Assembly (NCBI GenBank): GCA_013396635.1
Contig: WBMW01005475.1
Location: 372,001 to 436,000 of the forward strand
Source: Penelope pileata
Taxonomy: Eukaryota; Chordata; Aves; Galliformes; Cracidae
DNA length: 64,000 nt
Direction of reading: 5' to 3'
Under the pieces are notes generated by a model. That model was not told where the DNA came from, ran no database searches, and saw only the letters and a program-made list of their open reading frames with translations. The position numbers and the translations under genes are program-made. Shown piece after piece: positions 40,272-49,952 of the stretch. Every line of letters begins with the position of its first letter. The stretch's first letter is position 1.

Positions 40272-40306
40272 CTTACAAGCTGCTTTCTGCTCTGCTTGCC
40301 TTGCAG
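40272..40306 (+). promoter_or_regulatory. BANP: 3' splice site of BANP penultimate exon
   Basis: A branch-point-like CTTAC (A at 40275) lies 32 nt before the exon. It is followed by a pyrimidine-rich stretch broken by a few purines and ending in TTGCAG at 40301-40306. This acceptor gives an exon starting GTG TTG CAG (V-L-Q), which matches the known BANP order GQ-VLQGAQ. A second AG at 40314-40315 could act as an alternative acceptor 9 nt downstream. Confidence 0.85.
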
Positions 40307-40450
40307 GTGTTGCAGGGTGCTCAGCTGATAGCTGTTGCATCTGCTGAGCCCACAGCAGGAGGGGTGGATGGATCCCCGCTGCAAGGCAGCGATATCCAAG
40401 TGCAGTACGTGCAGCTCACGCCGGTGACAGACCACTCTGCTTCCAGCCAG
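40307..40450 (+). CDS. BANP: BANP (SMAR1) penultimate coding exon
   Basis: This exon encodes 48 residues of BANP/SMAR1, a nuclear BEN-domain DNA-binding protein known as a matrix-attachment-region binder and as a regulator acting at CGCG-containing CpG-island promoters. The exon is 144 bp, phase 0 at both ends, with acceptor TTGCAG before it and donor CAG|GTATGC after it. The reading frame starts VLQGAQLIAVAS and contains GVDGSPLQGSDIQVQYVQL, a stretch I recognise from the C-terminal part of vertebrate BANP. It ends TDHSASSQ, where mammals have a similar but diverged stretch. The segment is low in charge and rich in Q, V, A and S, with no known fold. It lies downstream of the BEN domain, which is not in this window. 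If the intron were retained, the frame would continue 23 codons past the donor to a TAA at 40520-40522. Confidence 0.93.
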
Positions 40451-40555
40451 GTATGCCCGTGTATGTATATATATCTCTATGCCATATCTATAGTTATTTA
40501 TTTACCATCTGAGTGTACTTAACTCAATCGAAACATCTGTCAGATAAGCTATCTG

Positions 40556-40743
40556 AATGAGTTTATGGCCCTGTTTCCAAACTAAAAATACCAAATTTTG
40601 CAAAACAAGAAACATCATTTTCTCCAAGGTATGCGTGGTCTCGAATGAGTTTATGATCCTATTTCCAAACTGCTTAAAAAAAAAAAAAAAAAAAGCCGTC
40701 TATAATAAGAAACATAATTTTCTAAAGGTATAAATGGTTTTTG
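40556..40743 (+). repeat. Diverged tandem duplication, two units of about 90-100 bp
   Basis: Unit 1 (40556-40643) and unit 2 (40644 to about 40743) both begin AATGAGTTTATG. They then share in order a TTTCCAAACT block, AAGAAACAT, ATTTTCT and AAGGTAT, with substitutions between. Unit 2 carries a run of 19 A at 40676-40694 that unit 1 lacks. The duplication begins 105 bp after the donor of the BANP penultimate exon. It is not a repeat family I recognise, and I read it as an old local duplication. Confidence 0.75.
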
Positions 40744-43700
40744 ACTATTCCTGCTTCAGTGTTCTTGCTCAGTGCCCCTCGAGGATAGTTATTTTGGTCA
40801 TCATTGTTTTGCTGCATCCTTGAGGGCTGAGAGCCATGTTTACTGGACATGGTGAAAAACTTGCTTGGAATCTATCCAAAAAGTATTTTTTCAGACTGAG
40901 GTTTCTTTTAAAAATGTTATTCCCTTTCTGACAGAAGTTTTCCAGTTATTTTGATCCACAGCCTGGATTTCCCTGAGGAGCTGCAGTGAGTGCAATTGTA
41001 AGTGAACACTCCATGGTCTCGGTTAGGGTGGAGGAGGTGTTTTTTATTTATTTTTTAATCAGTTTGAACAGTCTTGTATCTGAGTCTAGAATCACCTTAA
41101 AGCCATGTCTGGTGACAATACAGCAATGCCCACTTGAAACAGTTAGTTTTCTGAAGATTATTACACATTGTTCCATGAACCCAGATGTCGTGGGCTCCTT
41201 TACTAGAGAATGCCTGGTGCTTTTGTAAAATATGTTGGCTTACTAGCCAGAAGATAATGCTGTTCTCAGCAGCCAATCTTTGAGTGGATTCATCTTTGAA
41301 TCATCTTTGGAGTCTGATACATACTGTATTTTTTCTATTGAGTCTCATGAGGGAAAAAAGTTGCATAAGAAATCAAGGAAGTCATGTCCAAAGTTTGTGT
41401 GCACAGCCCTTATGTCCTTAGTGCTCCTTCAGTTCAGTACATGAAGTCAGAGCACATAGCTGTTCCAGCATCAGAGCACAGCCTCCAACAAAAGACCTTG
41501 CAGGGTGACACATTGCTGAGTTGCCCCAGTCCATGCTGACTCCCCATTGGATGCTAGAAGGCTTTTTTCAGAAAAATTACACTACCTGCCAAAAAGGAGC
41601 AGGCTGCTGGCGTGTGAGTGTGCATACACTGATCTCCCCATGTCAGTGAGCCCTCAGCAGTCACTTTTTCCCCTTCCCCAGGTTTGTCTCTGGTGGCAGT
41701 GTGCTCAGGCCTCCTCAGCAGTTTATTTGTAGTCACTTCTAACAGTGTGCTGGGCAACCAGAGCGCTGCTGGTGGATCACACCTGATCTCTTTAAGTCCT
41801 CCAGTACCAAGTGCACTGCTGGGCCCTTGCAACTAATGAGGCATACAGGCATCAGGTAACGAGAGGTGTTTCTCTCCTGACATGCTGCTGTCCTACTCCA
41901 CGCCTTGGAGGTTCTCTAATTTAATATCCACGGGCTGGGGCTGCTCCTTGAGCCTGGCCTCCCCTGTCAGCTCCCACCTCCCCTGGCAGGAGGCTGTGGT
42001 TGTAAACATCAGCATCCCTCTCCCACACGACTGGCAGCCACCAGAGGAGCTACTTTTCTCCTCAGAGACACTTTGCACCGTGTCAGGTTTTAATATTGTG
42101 GTTAACCACAGATTTATACAGAGCTGAAGAGAAACAGAAAAGGAATGTGAAATAAGAAAAGTATGAAAGGAAAAACAGACTAAAAATAAGTTTGCCATAA
42201 ATATTTCCTCAGTTTACACAATCTGAAAACCAAGGATCCGATAATGAATTGGAGAAACCAACTTGGAATTTGCATTACTCTCAGTTACATGGATAACTCT
42301 ATAACTTTTTTGGCTAAAATTATGGAATAGTCCTAGAGCATCCTAGAAAGATCTTTATCAGAAGGGAAGAGTCTTAGATGTATCTCTCACTGAGTCTGGA
42401 GCAAGAATCTGTTTTCATAGGTTTCTTTGCCAAGGTGTTGAGATGCTCTCGATGATTTGGAATCTATTTATCAATCGAAGCTTTGTAAAGTGGAGTTAAT
42501 TATCTGCTTGTGTTGGATGCCATGCCCTATGCAAATTCCATGCTTGAAACACCACAAGTGTGAATTTGTTTAATGTCTGAAAACAAGACCTCTTTCTTGA
42601 AAGCTGTGCCTGAAGGTAGAAGGGAGGCTATTTGAAATGAATCCCTTCTCTGACTTCAGCTGAAGCAGACAGCAGTGCTCACTTCAGTGTAATATTTTCA
42701 GTGTGATGTGTGATTTTGCATTTGCAAATTAGCTGTGGACAGCAGCATGAATAGCTGGTATTCCTGAAGTCCCTTACTGCCCTTAAAGCACATACATAAA
42801 CCCAAACTGTTAATGTGCCAGCAGTCTTTTGCAGGCATAAAATTGCAAATGCACGTACAGAAGCATCATTTGGGACCAGATGCCTTTTTGAGATTTTGGT
42901 TTAATTAGCCTATTTTTGTGTCTCGCTAGCATTCTTACTTACACCAACTTGCAGAATTTAGGAGTATAAAATGTGACCATGACAAAGAATATCTGGATTA
43001 ATTCTGTGCTCAAATTTCATACGTTGGTGGTAAATTTCATTAGCTTTGGAAAAAGTGTAATTCCAAACCTGAATTGTGCTCCTGATCCCTTTGGGCAGTC
43101 TTCGAGTCTGAATTCTGGGTAAATATTCAGTGTTGCTATTAGGGCTATTATTTGGTAATTGTTTTACTTCAATAATGTTTTCTTCTAATGGCAAAGAAAA
43201 CTGTGGTCACTCTAGAACTTATGTGCTAAGAAATGTAGCAATTTGTTAGAATTATTCACTGCTTTGGCAATAATTTATTGCACGTGTAAGTAAGCACCAA
43301 GTTACCTACGAAGACAAACAGGAAAACATCTTGTAGTGGTGTGCAGTTACTGGCCATACATCAGAGAGATGGAGAGAAAATTTCACAGCAAAATCTTAAT
43401 GTGGAAGCAGTGCTTTATAATTTTGACCCTCCACTATTTTTGTTTGAATAAATAAGCTGTGAGTGTATAGCAAACTCTAAAGGACAGGAAATCGAGTTGA
43501 GTTTCCATCCCTGTTTCTCTGTGGTTCATCAAGTTTCAATCCTAGGCTGAGAGCATAAAGCAGGGCTTCAAATAAGGCTTTTTCATTAAAAAAAAAAAGT
43601 ATTTCCACAGAAACACTTCTGTATCCAGAACGTTACATAAAGCATCGATTAGGTGAATTTATGGAGGGAAAATCCATGCAGGGCAGATCTCCGGAATCTG

Positions 43701-44680
43701 TGGGAGTGTACAGGAAAATACCATTAAGTGCTTGCCCTTTTCCCGGAGTTTATCTGTGCTTGTGAGATTGGCTGCTATCAGGGGAAGGATTATTGGGTGT
43801 GAGGGATTTTATCCAAGCCAGTACAGCTGTTCTGAAATGCTTCTCATTTTATAGCTCTAACGATGGAGTGTGCTCGGTGATCTGGTTTGCCGGACTGCGG
43901 CTGGCTGGTGGGAAGGCAGCTTGCTGCAGGCAAGCGTGGCTGGGGCAGCGAGGCTTCCTTTGAAAGCTGCTCCAGTGCCTTTGCTTGAAGTTCTTTCACG
44001 AAGGACTGCTTAGGCTTGGAAAGTGGGGAGAACCTGAGGTCTCTAGGAAGAACTTTGAGGAAAAAAAAAAATCAGTGTGGTAGCAGTATTCTCCTTTTAC
44101 ACAGAGCAGAGAATGACTGCAGTGGGTCAGCTCAGCAGATCGTGTCCTGCACCAGTGGGGAAAATTACAAGCACAGGGCAGGCAGAGAATTCTCCTGCAA
44201 TCGTTTTGTCACTCTGGGACTTCTTGTTGTCCTTTCTGTGATTGCCACTGATGGATTTGTCTTCCCTAACACCATTCTGTTCTACCTTGTGCCCCCTGAA
44301 CCGTCAGCACTGCTGGGGTGAGACCTTCCCAGCTTCAGCACGGGGTGGGCAAGGGACAGCCTTCTAGAAGTGGTTCCTCTCTGAGAAAAGAAATTCAAAT
44401 AGTTTTTTTCTATTTGCTGTCTTCATGCCACTCACCATTTTACAGATCCTTATGTGATTGTGATACTGTTCTTTCAGCCTTCTCCTTTCCAGCCTCACTG
44501 AAAGCTGTTCTGTTCCTCTGGTCATTTGTGGTGCCTTTGTAAGCACGTTCCCATTTCAGCTCTGTCGCAGAGTTGATATTCGTGCAGACATTGCCCTGGT
44601 CTACCCAGGAACTTTCTGGCAGTGTGGTTTGTTAACATTCCTTTGACTCCATCAATGAAAAACGTTTTTGTATAGATTTA

Positions 44681-44704
44681 CTGATCTCACATTTCCTTCT
44701 CCAG
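44681..44704 (+). promoter_or_regulatory. BANP: 3' splice site of BANP terminal exon
   Basis: Two candidate branch points lie back to back: CTGAT (A at 44684) and CTCAC (A at 44689). They are followed by the pyrimidine tract ATTTCCTTCTCCAG ending at 44704. Use of this AG keeps the phase-0 frame from the previous exon and yields the conserved BANP C-terminus. Confidence 0.85.
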
Positions 44705-44776
44705 GGCACTGATAGCCTTCAATCAGCAATCCAGCCAGAAATGCAGATAGAACACGGAGCCATCCAAATTCAATAA
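44705..44776 (+). CDS. BANP: BANP (SMAR1) terminal coding exon and stop
   Basis: This exon encodes 23 residues and a TAA stop at 44774-44776. The frame begins GTDSLQSAIQ and ends PEMQIEHGAIQIQ. The last part is the diagnostic C-terminus of vertebrate BANP. From memory, mammals have PEMQLEHGAIQIQ, one residue different, while the first ten residues vary more. The join to the exon at 40307-40450 is in phase 0 and gives SASSQ-GTDSLQ, with the same spacing as in mammals. The sharp contrast between the variable start and the near-invariant end suggests that the last 13 residues are under selection. Confidence 0.95.
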   Translation, partial: GTDSLQSAIQPEMQIEHGAIQIQ

Positions 44777-45500
44777 GAAAATACTGAAAAGCTGTGTGAG
44801 CCCAGGTGTCAGTGAGCCACACTGGGGAATGAAGTGCTGCAGTCTTTGTGCACCAGGAGGAAGGTGGACTCCTAGACAGACGGTTGCTCCTCGTCCAGCT
44901 GCACACAGCAGGTTGCTGCTCATCTGTTTGTGCTCACCCCGAAGAAGCCAGAGCCATTTGCTGCAACGGGAGCCACACCGCTGCGTCTGTTGAGAAAATG
45001 CCCTTCAGAAAAAAAAAAAAAAACACATGACCTGCCCTTAGGTATATTTAAGGAGGAAAAAATCATTTTGGAAAGAAATCTAATTAATGGAAACAGTGAG
45101 ACTAAGTTTATGTTTCATCCTGTCGTTTCTTCTGTGAAATACACCATGTGAATGTCTGCAGATATCCTAGGGAGTGTATTGCTGCTTTGCAATACTTGCT
45201 TGACCACGTATAGAAGATCAAGAGCTCAAATATTTTTCACTGTTTAAACAGCTTTTTTATTTGCTATGGTGTTTATAACAAAACCGGAAAATATTTAAAA
45301 AAAAAAATAAGACAAGTCCCATAACTGCAAGTATTAGCCTTTTGCTGGTGTTTTCTGTTCAGTGTAATGAAAAATGTATTTGCAGAAGACTAACAATTTT
45401 GTTTGTACTGTTGCTTAACTACTTTTCTAGGGGAAAATGCTTTTAAATGCTGTAATTATGCATTTCTAATGAAAAATAAATGTGTATTTATGAATAGTGC
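44777..45500 (+). other. BANP: BANP 3' UTR
   Basis: This is the non-coding remainder of the terminal exon, from the stop codon to an inferred cleavage site some 15-25 nt after the AATAAA at 45475. It contains a 15-A run at 45009-45023 that could cause false internal priming in cDNA libraries. An A-rich stretch ending in AATAAG near 45297-45310 and several ATTTA-like U-rich patches also lie here. The end is inferred from the signal, not from a transcript. Confidence 0.6.
45475..45480 (+). terminator. BANP: Polyadenylation signal AATAAA of BANP
   Basis: A canonical AATAAA lies about 700 nt after the stop codon. A TGTAA (CFIm-type UGUA) lies 24 nt upstream at 45451. A T/G-rich stretch starting TGTGTATTTATG follows at once and could serve as the downstream element. 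No better signal lies between the stop codon and this site. A second AATAAA at 47748-47753 could serve a longer 3' end. Confidence 0.6.
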
Positions 45501-48500
45501 AGCTCTAAGTTGCTCTCTGCTTTAGGAAGGAGTGCAGTTTGGCCGGGGTGTGCTGTAGCAGTGTAGTTCTGGAGTATTTGGAGACAGATGCTATCAGGAG
45601 AGCTCTGCTGTCAACCGAGAAGTAAGATTAAGTCTGTAAGGAAGATATCAATCTTAGATAATGTTATTATCTAAATTTCCAGCACAAGGAAAATGTAATA
45701 GTTAAGCTTTTGAGTCTGCAGATCCTATTTTTTACCGTGAAGTTATGAAATCGTTTTTTAAAAATGTGAACAATTCTTTTTACCTCCTATCTCCTTTGTG
45801 CGGCCATTTGGAGCAATGCCTCAGCTTGGAATCCATCCGTAAAAAGCTGGCTTGCAGAACTCTTGCTGCCTGTCTTGTTAGCCAACCTGCAACAGCAAGG
45901 TGAAATCCTTTCTCTACCAGAACTTATGGGGAAGTTGATACCCATTGCAGCAAAACTGCCTTTTTGTGTTTGCTGAGCTTGAGTGGAAGGGATGCGTCTT
46001 TGTTCTAAGCTGATTAGAAAAGTATGGAATTACTGGGGGAGGGATTGTTTTCTGCTTTTTTTTTTCAGCTGAGTTGATTTATGATTATTGTCAGTATATG
46101 GCTCAGGGTGCATTTAATATATTAATGAGTGGGACATAGCTATTCCACATGGCTGAATCCAGGTTAACATTTTTCTGAGAAGATGGATTGTGCACACCCG
46201 ATTTCTGGGAACGTGGTCCCTGGTAAGTGCTGCACTTTATGTCAATTCTTACTTTTCTTTAGGGTATTTGTTGACGCACGAGTACAATGCAAACTGAACC
46301 ACAGCTTGTTGAATACAGTGTTTGCAACAGGCTAAGAATTTGGCTACTCTTCAGTTTCCTTTTTAATAGTGTTTCCCAGACTGGGTGATTTTTAAAGGGC
46401 TTGGCATCCAAACAGAAGCCTAAAAATAAAGCAAGGCCTTTGCATTTTAGCATGACTGTTTAATAATGATTTATCACTTGGAAGTGACATTGAGAATGCA
46501 TTGGGGTGGCAAATCTGCACGCTGCCACATACCACTACATTCACGTTGCCTACAGAACCTTTCCTGTCTTCACCAGAAAGTCCCACTATTGCCCAGCTTT
46601 CCTTCTGAGGCCTGAGCATCTCCTTTCATGGAGAACACACCCACAGATTTAAACTGGAGAGACATCTGTCTTTGTTTCATGGTGTGATTAAGAGTTTATT
46701 TTCTCTGCGTTTTTCAGCTCAAGTAGAAGATGAAGGATATGAGGAACAAATTGGGTTCAAGAAAGGTTTCCTTTAGCCATTAGACTGCTGCATGCTCAAG
46801 TCTCTTCTGCTAAAAGTGCCTGTAAGTGTGTGCCATGCAGTGAAATAGCATTCATTAGATTTCAAGAGAATGAAATCTTTACCAGTGTGGAGTGGAGATT
46901 GTACAAATTAATTGACATGTGTAAGGAGAGGACCATATGAAGGTCCTCCTGTGCATTCAGCTGTTATGACCGTGCGTTCCTCGAGCTGCTGAGTTTTTCT
47001 CAGTTCTCTCAATGTTTGCATTAGTCTGAGCTGTGTCACACTGTGTTTATAGTTCAAACAGAAGAGACTTCAACACTGAGTCAGGTATTCCTATGAGTAA
47101 TCCCTGCCCCTGTTCCCTTTTTGTAGATTTTATGTCGTTGGAGAATTTATGTCTTTGTCCAGGGAGGAAATGACTTCTTTTCAAGAATGTTTTATATGTT
47201 TTGTAGACATCACAGGCTATGTCATGTACTAGTAAGTCATTCCTGAGAAGAGTAATTCGGGACACGCGTGTCTCTGTGAAGAGTCTGTAAGGCTCTGTGC
47301 AAGCGTGGAGAGTATATTCATACACTGATCATCATAACACAACATGTCAACAGTAGGAAGTCCCAAAAGTATTTAAGATAGAGAAAGAACATCTTCCAGC
47401 AGCAGTGAGGGTTTTGCTTGGCTCTCCATTCAGGTAGGTTGGTGTTGTGTCACCATGGAGGTAGTTCTGCCCATGAAGACTATTGGATCATTGTGGTAGG
47501 TCTGCTAGAAATGTGTTCTCATTGTGTCTCTGTTTGTTGTTCACAGCCTCTTATGGTTTTAACCATTCTTTTTCTCCTTATACTGCTTTTGTCCATGAGG
47601 CAGAGTGTGAGAATGTATGACCAAAAGTCATACGTTGTTGGGTTGATTCTTTTCTGGGTTTGTTTTTCTCTCTTTTATTCCTTATTAGTTTTACGTATTT
47701 TGCCTTGCAAAACAAAGCTATAAAAATGAGCACCCTTCTGTGACCCAAATAAACTGGAATGCCTTCATTAGGCACATTTTTAGACATTTCAGGATTGACA
47801 ATTTGCCTACAAAGCAAGGAATGCTGGCCAAGATGTTGTTCTGGTGCTTCTCCGCTTCGTGGAGAACCTGGCATGTGTTTGGTATGCTCTGGTAGCTGTG
47901 TCTTTATTATCTGCTTCACAGAACTGCTCTGGAGTGTCATTTTAGAAAATACAGGGAGGAAACTAGTACCTAAAGGAAAAAAAAAAGAAAATACCATAGA
48001 ATCACACTTTGCACCAACTTCTTTTGGTAATCGGCATTCCTTCAGAATTCCTAACTATCTAGGCACTGAAATTTTGGAGCCAAGCTATAACTCTGCAAAA
48101 ACTGTTTTCCATTATCAGAAATAAGAATGTTCCTTTCACCCACTGCGATCCCAAAGCAATTCTGTAAGCTCTGCTGATTTAGATGAGTAGTCAACAGTCA
48201 AACCTCATTTCCTTGATTGGAGCCAGGAATAAGAAAGTCATTTAGTTACTGTGCTGTTTGGGGTAAACTGTGATTGCTGGGTTAATGCGCTGCTATGGGC
48301 TGACACGCTGCATTTCTCTGCTAAGCAGGGTTTGATGTGTATAGAGGTTGTTTTATACCCCACAACAGCACGATTAGCTGTGCAAGTGGAGGCAGGAGCT
48401 GATGGCAGCGGGGTGGAGCTGTGCCGAGCTGGAGCTGGGAACTGGAGTGGGTGGGATGCGATGGGAAACGTGCAGTTTGGCCAGGACGAGGAGCTAACAC

Positions 48501-49528
48501 TCAGCCTCTTTTACTGGGTGTCAGGGGACTTCTCATCAGGGCTTGTTCAGTAGTGTGATAAACTGGATGGGGCTGGATGAAACCTGCTTTTTTCCTCATC
48601 TACAACTTCACATGGAAAGTTTAATTCAAGAGCATATGTCTCCCCTGTTTGTTGGCTTTTTTTCCCCTTTTTTCCTTTTTTTTTTTTTTAACTTATTCCA
48701 GTTTTGAAAGCTTTCTCCAGTTTTTTTTGATAGAATTTGCAAAGTTTACACTTGTCCAAGGAAGAACATCTTTTAATTAAGTTTAATAAAATTTTATACT
48801 GCAGGCAAAAAGACACCTTTAGGATTTTTTTCATCATTATGGATAGTTTTATTTAACCAGTAGACAGGGAAAAGTTCTGTGCCTCTTCCAGTCGCTCAAG
48901 TTAAGCTGTGTTTGGGAATGTTTAAGCAAACTATCCGGTTTCATCTCCGTCCAACAGCTTGAGTTGAGCTTGAGTTAATATATGCTGTATAATCTTCCAG
49001 TAAATATTTTCTTTCAGATTTTTCATACTATTTAATGGAAACTTAATCCCGTTGTGAAACGGATTGACAAAAGCCTGGGTGGAAAGCTAAGTTTAGCCTG
49101 ACGTCTCTCCATCCTCCGCTGCGATGCCAGCTGTAAGGACAGACTGTTCATTGTCCCTCACTGTGCCACAATCTGGACGTTTATGGTATTTAATTTGAAA
49201 GCAGTAAAACCCCCTGTTGTCCACGCTGCTTCCCTGCTTTTCCTAAGGAATCTTTGGGCTTTCTGTTAAAGATGTGCTGGGGTTTTCTTGCCAATTTCAG
49301 TGCATCATAGCAGGGTCTGAGAATTAAAGCTAGGCAACTGAAATAAAAGGGACTTCACTCTTTTGTTATTACCACAGGGAGAATAAATATCCTGTGTGTA
49401 TTTTTAAAATATTTTCAGTTTTAATAGATGCATATGTATTAAATTTGCCCTCGGTTTTCTTGGTAAAGCAGGGAAAAAACTGGGAGCTGGCTGACACCAT
49501 TTGACTAATTGAAAAGTGCAGTTTAGCT

Positions 49529-49606
49529 TGGTGTGTGTGTGCTATACATTTTTTATATATATATATAGCATATATAATATGTATAATATACATATATACA
49601 CACATA
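49529..49606. repeat. TG and TA alternating purine-pyrimidine tract
   Basis: A run of GT dinucleotides (49531-49540) leads into CTATACAT. A TATATATATATATA stretch and a mixed TA/GTATA region follow, ending in ATATATACACACATAC. The TG-rich left end and CA-rich right end are partly complementary, so an imperfect hairpin is possible. It is a compound microsatellite. Confidence 0.85.
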
Positions 49607-49912
49607 CCCCCCAGTTTGCCTGGAGTTGGCTCGCCTCTTACTGCTTTAGGGCTAGAAGTTACTTCTCCCTTCTTTTCACTTCCTTTTGATATGGTTTTTT
49701 ACTTACCCCATTTCTATAGAATTAGCTTTTAATCTCATGAAAAACCCATTTTGCTGCATTGATCCTACCAGAGGAGCTTGGCCAGCTACCTCTAATTAAA
49801 AAATAATAAATCATAAACCCTTGGGTTGCTGGATTCTGAGTTGCATCTGACAGAAGAAGCAGTTGTACACATTGCACAGGGAAGCAGCTCCCTTCCTTTG
49901 CTTATTTAACAG

Positions 49913-49917
<5 letters not shown>

Positions 49918-49949
<32 letters not shown>
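49918..49949. repeat. A32 homopolymer
   Basis: Thirty-two consecutive A, the longest mononucleotide run in the window. An AATAAA lies at 49805-49810, about 110 bp upstream, too far for an ordinary poly(A) tail relation. I see no retrocopy body or clear target-site duplication, so it is annotated as a simple repeat. Confidence 0.95.

Positions 49950-49952
<3 letters not shown>

Larger units (their letters stand above)
1..40306 (+). other. BANP: BANP large intron, 3' part (5' end outside the window)
   Basis: All sequence before the exon at 40307 is read as intron because that exon begins at a clear acceptor in phase 0 and I found no earlier BANP exon. In particular I do not see the Q-rich stretch or the BEN domain that precede it in the protein. 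The intron is therefore at least 40.3 kb. From memory, mammalian BANP also has a very long intron at about this place. The interval contains scattered homopolymers, several G4-type motifs, small CpG clusters and one CR1 pair, which are listed separately. Very short or alternative exons, or an unrelated non-coding gene inside the intron, cannot be excluded by eye. Confidence 0.75.
40451..44704 (+). other. BANP: BANP last intron
   Basis: This is a 4,254-bp phase-0 intron with GT at 40451-40452 and AG at 44703-44704. Just inside the donor side is a diverged tandem duplication (about 40556-40743, listed separately). The rest is unremarkable AT-rich sequence with short homopolymers, a small threefold repeat of ATCTTTG-type units near 41276-41313, and no supported exon. 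Confidence 0.85.

Noticed and set aside
47418..47723. 101-codon frame with a hydrophobic membrane-like segment
   Set aside because: T-rich DNA encodes strings of L, F, I and V by default; there is no other evidence of a gene.
47990..48012. CATAGAATCAC, like the end of a CR1 element
   Set aside because: The sequence after it does not continue with the CR1 GGTTGGAA-type block.
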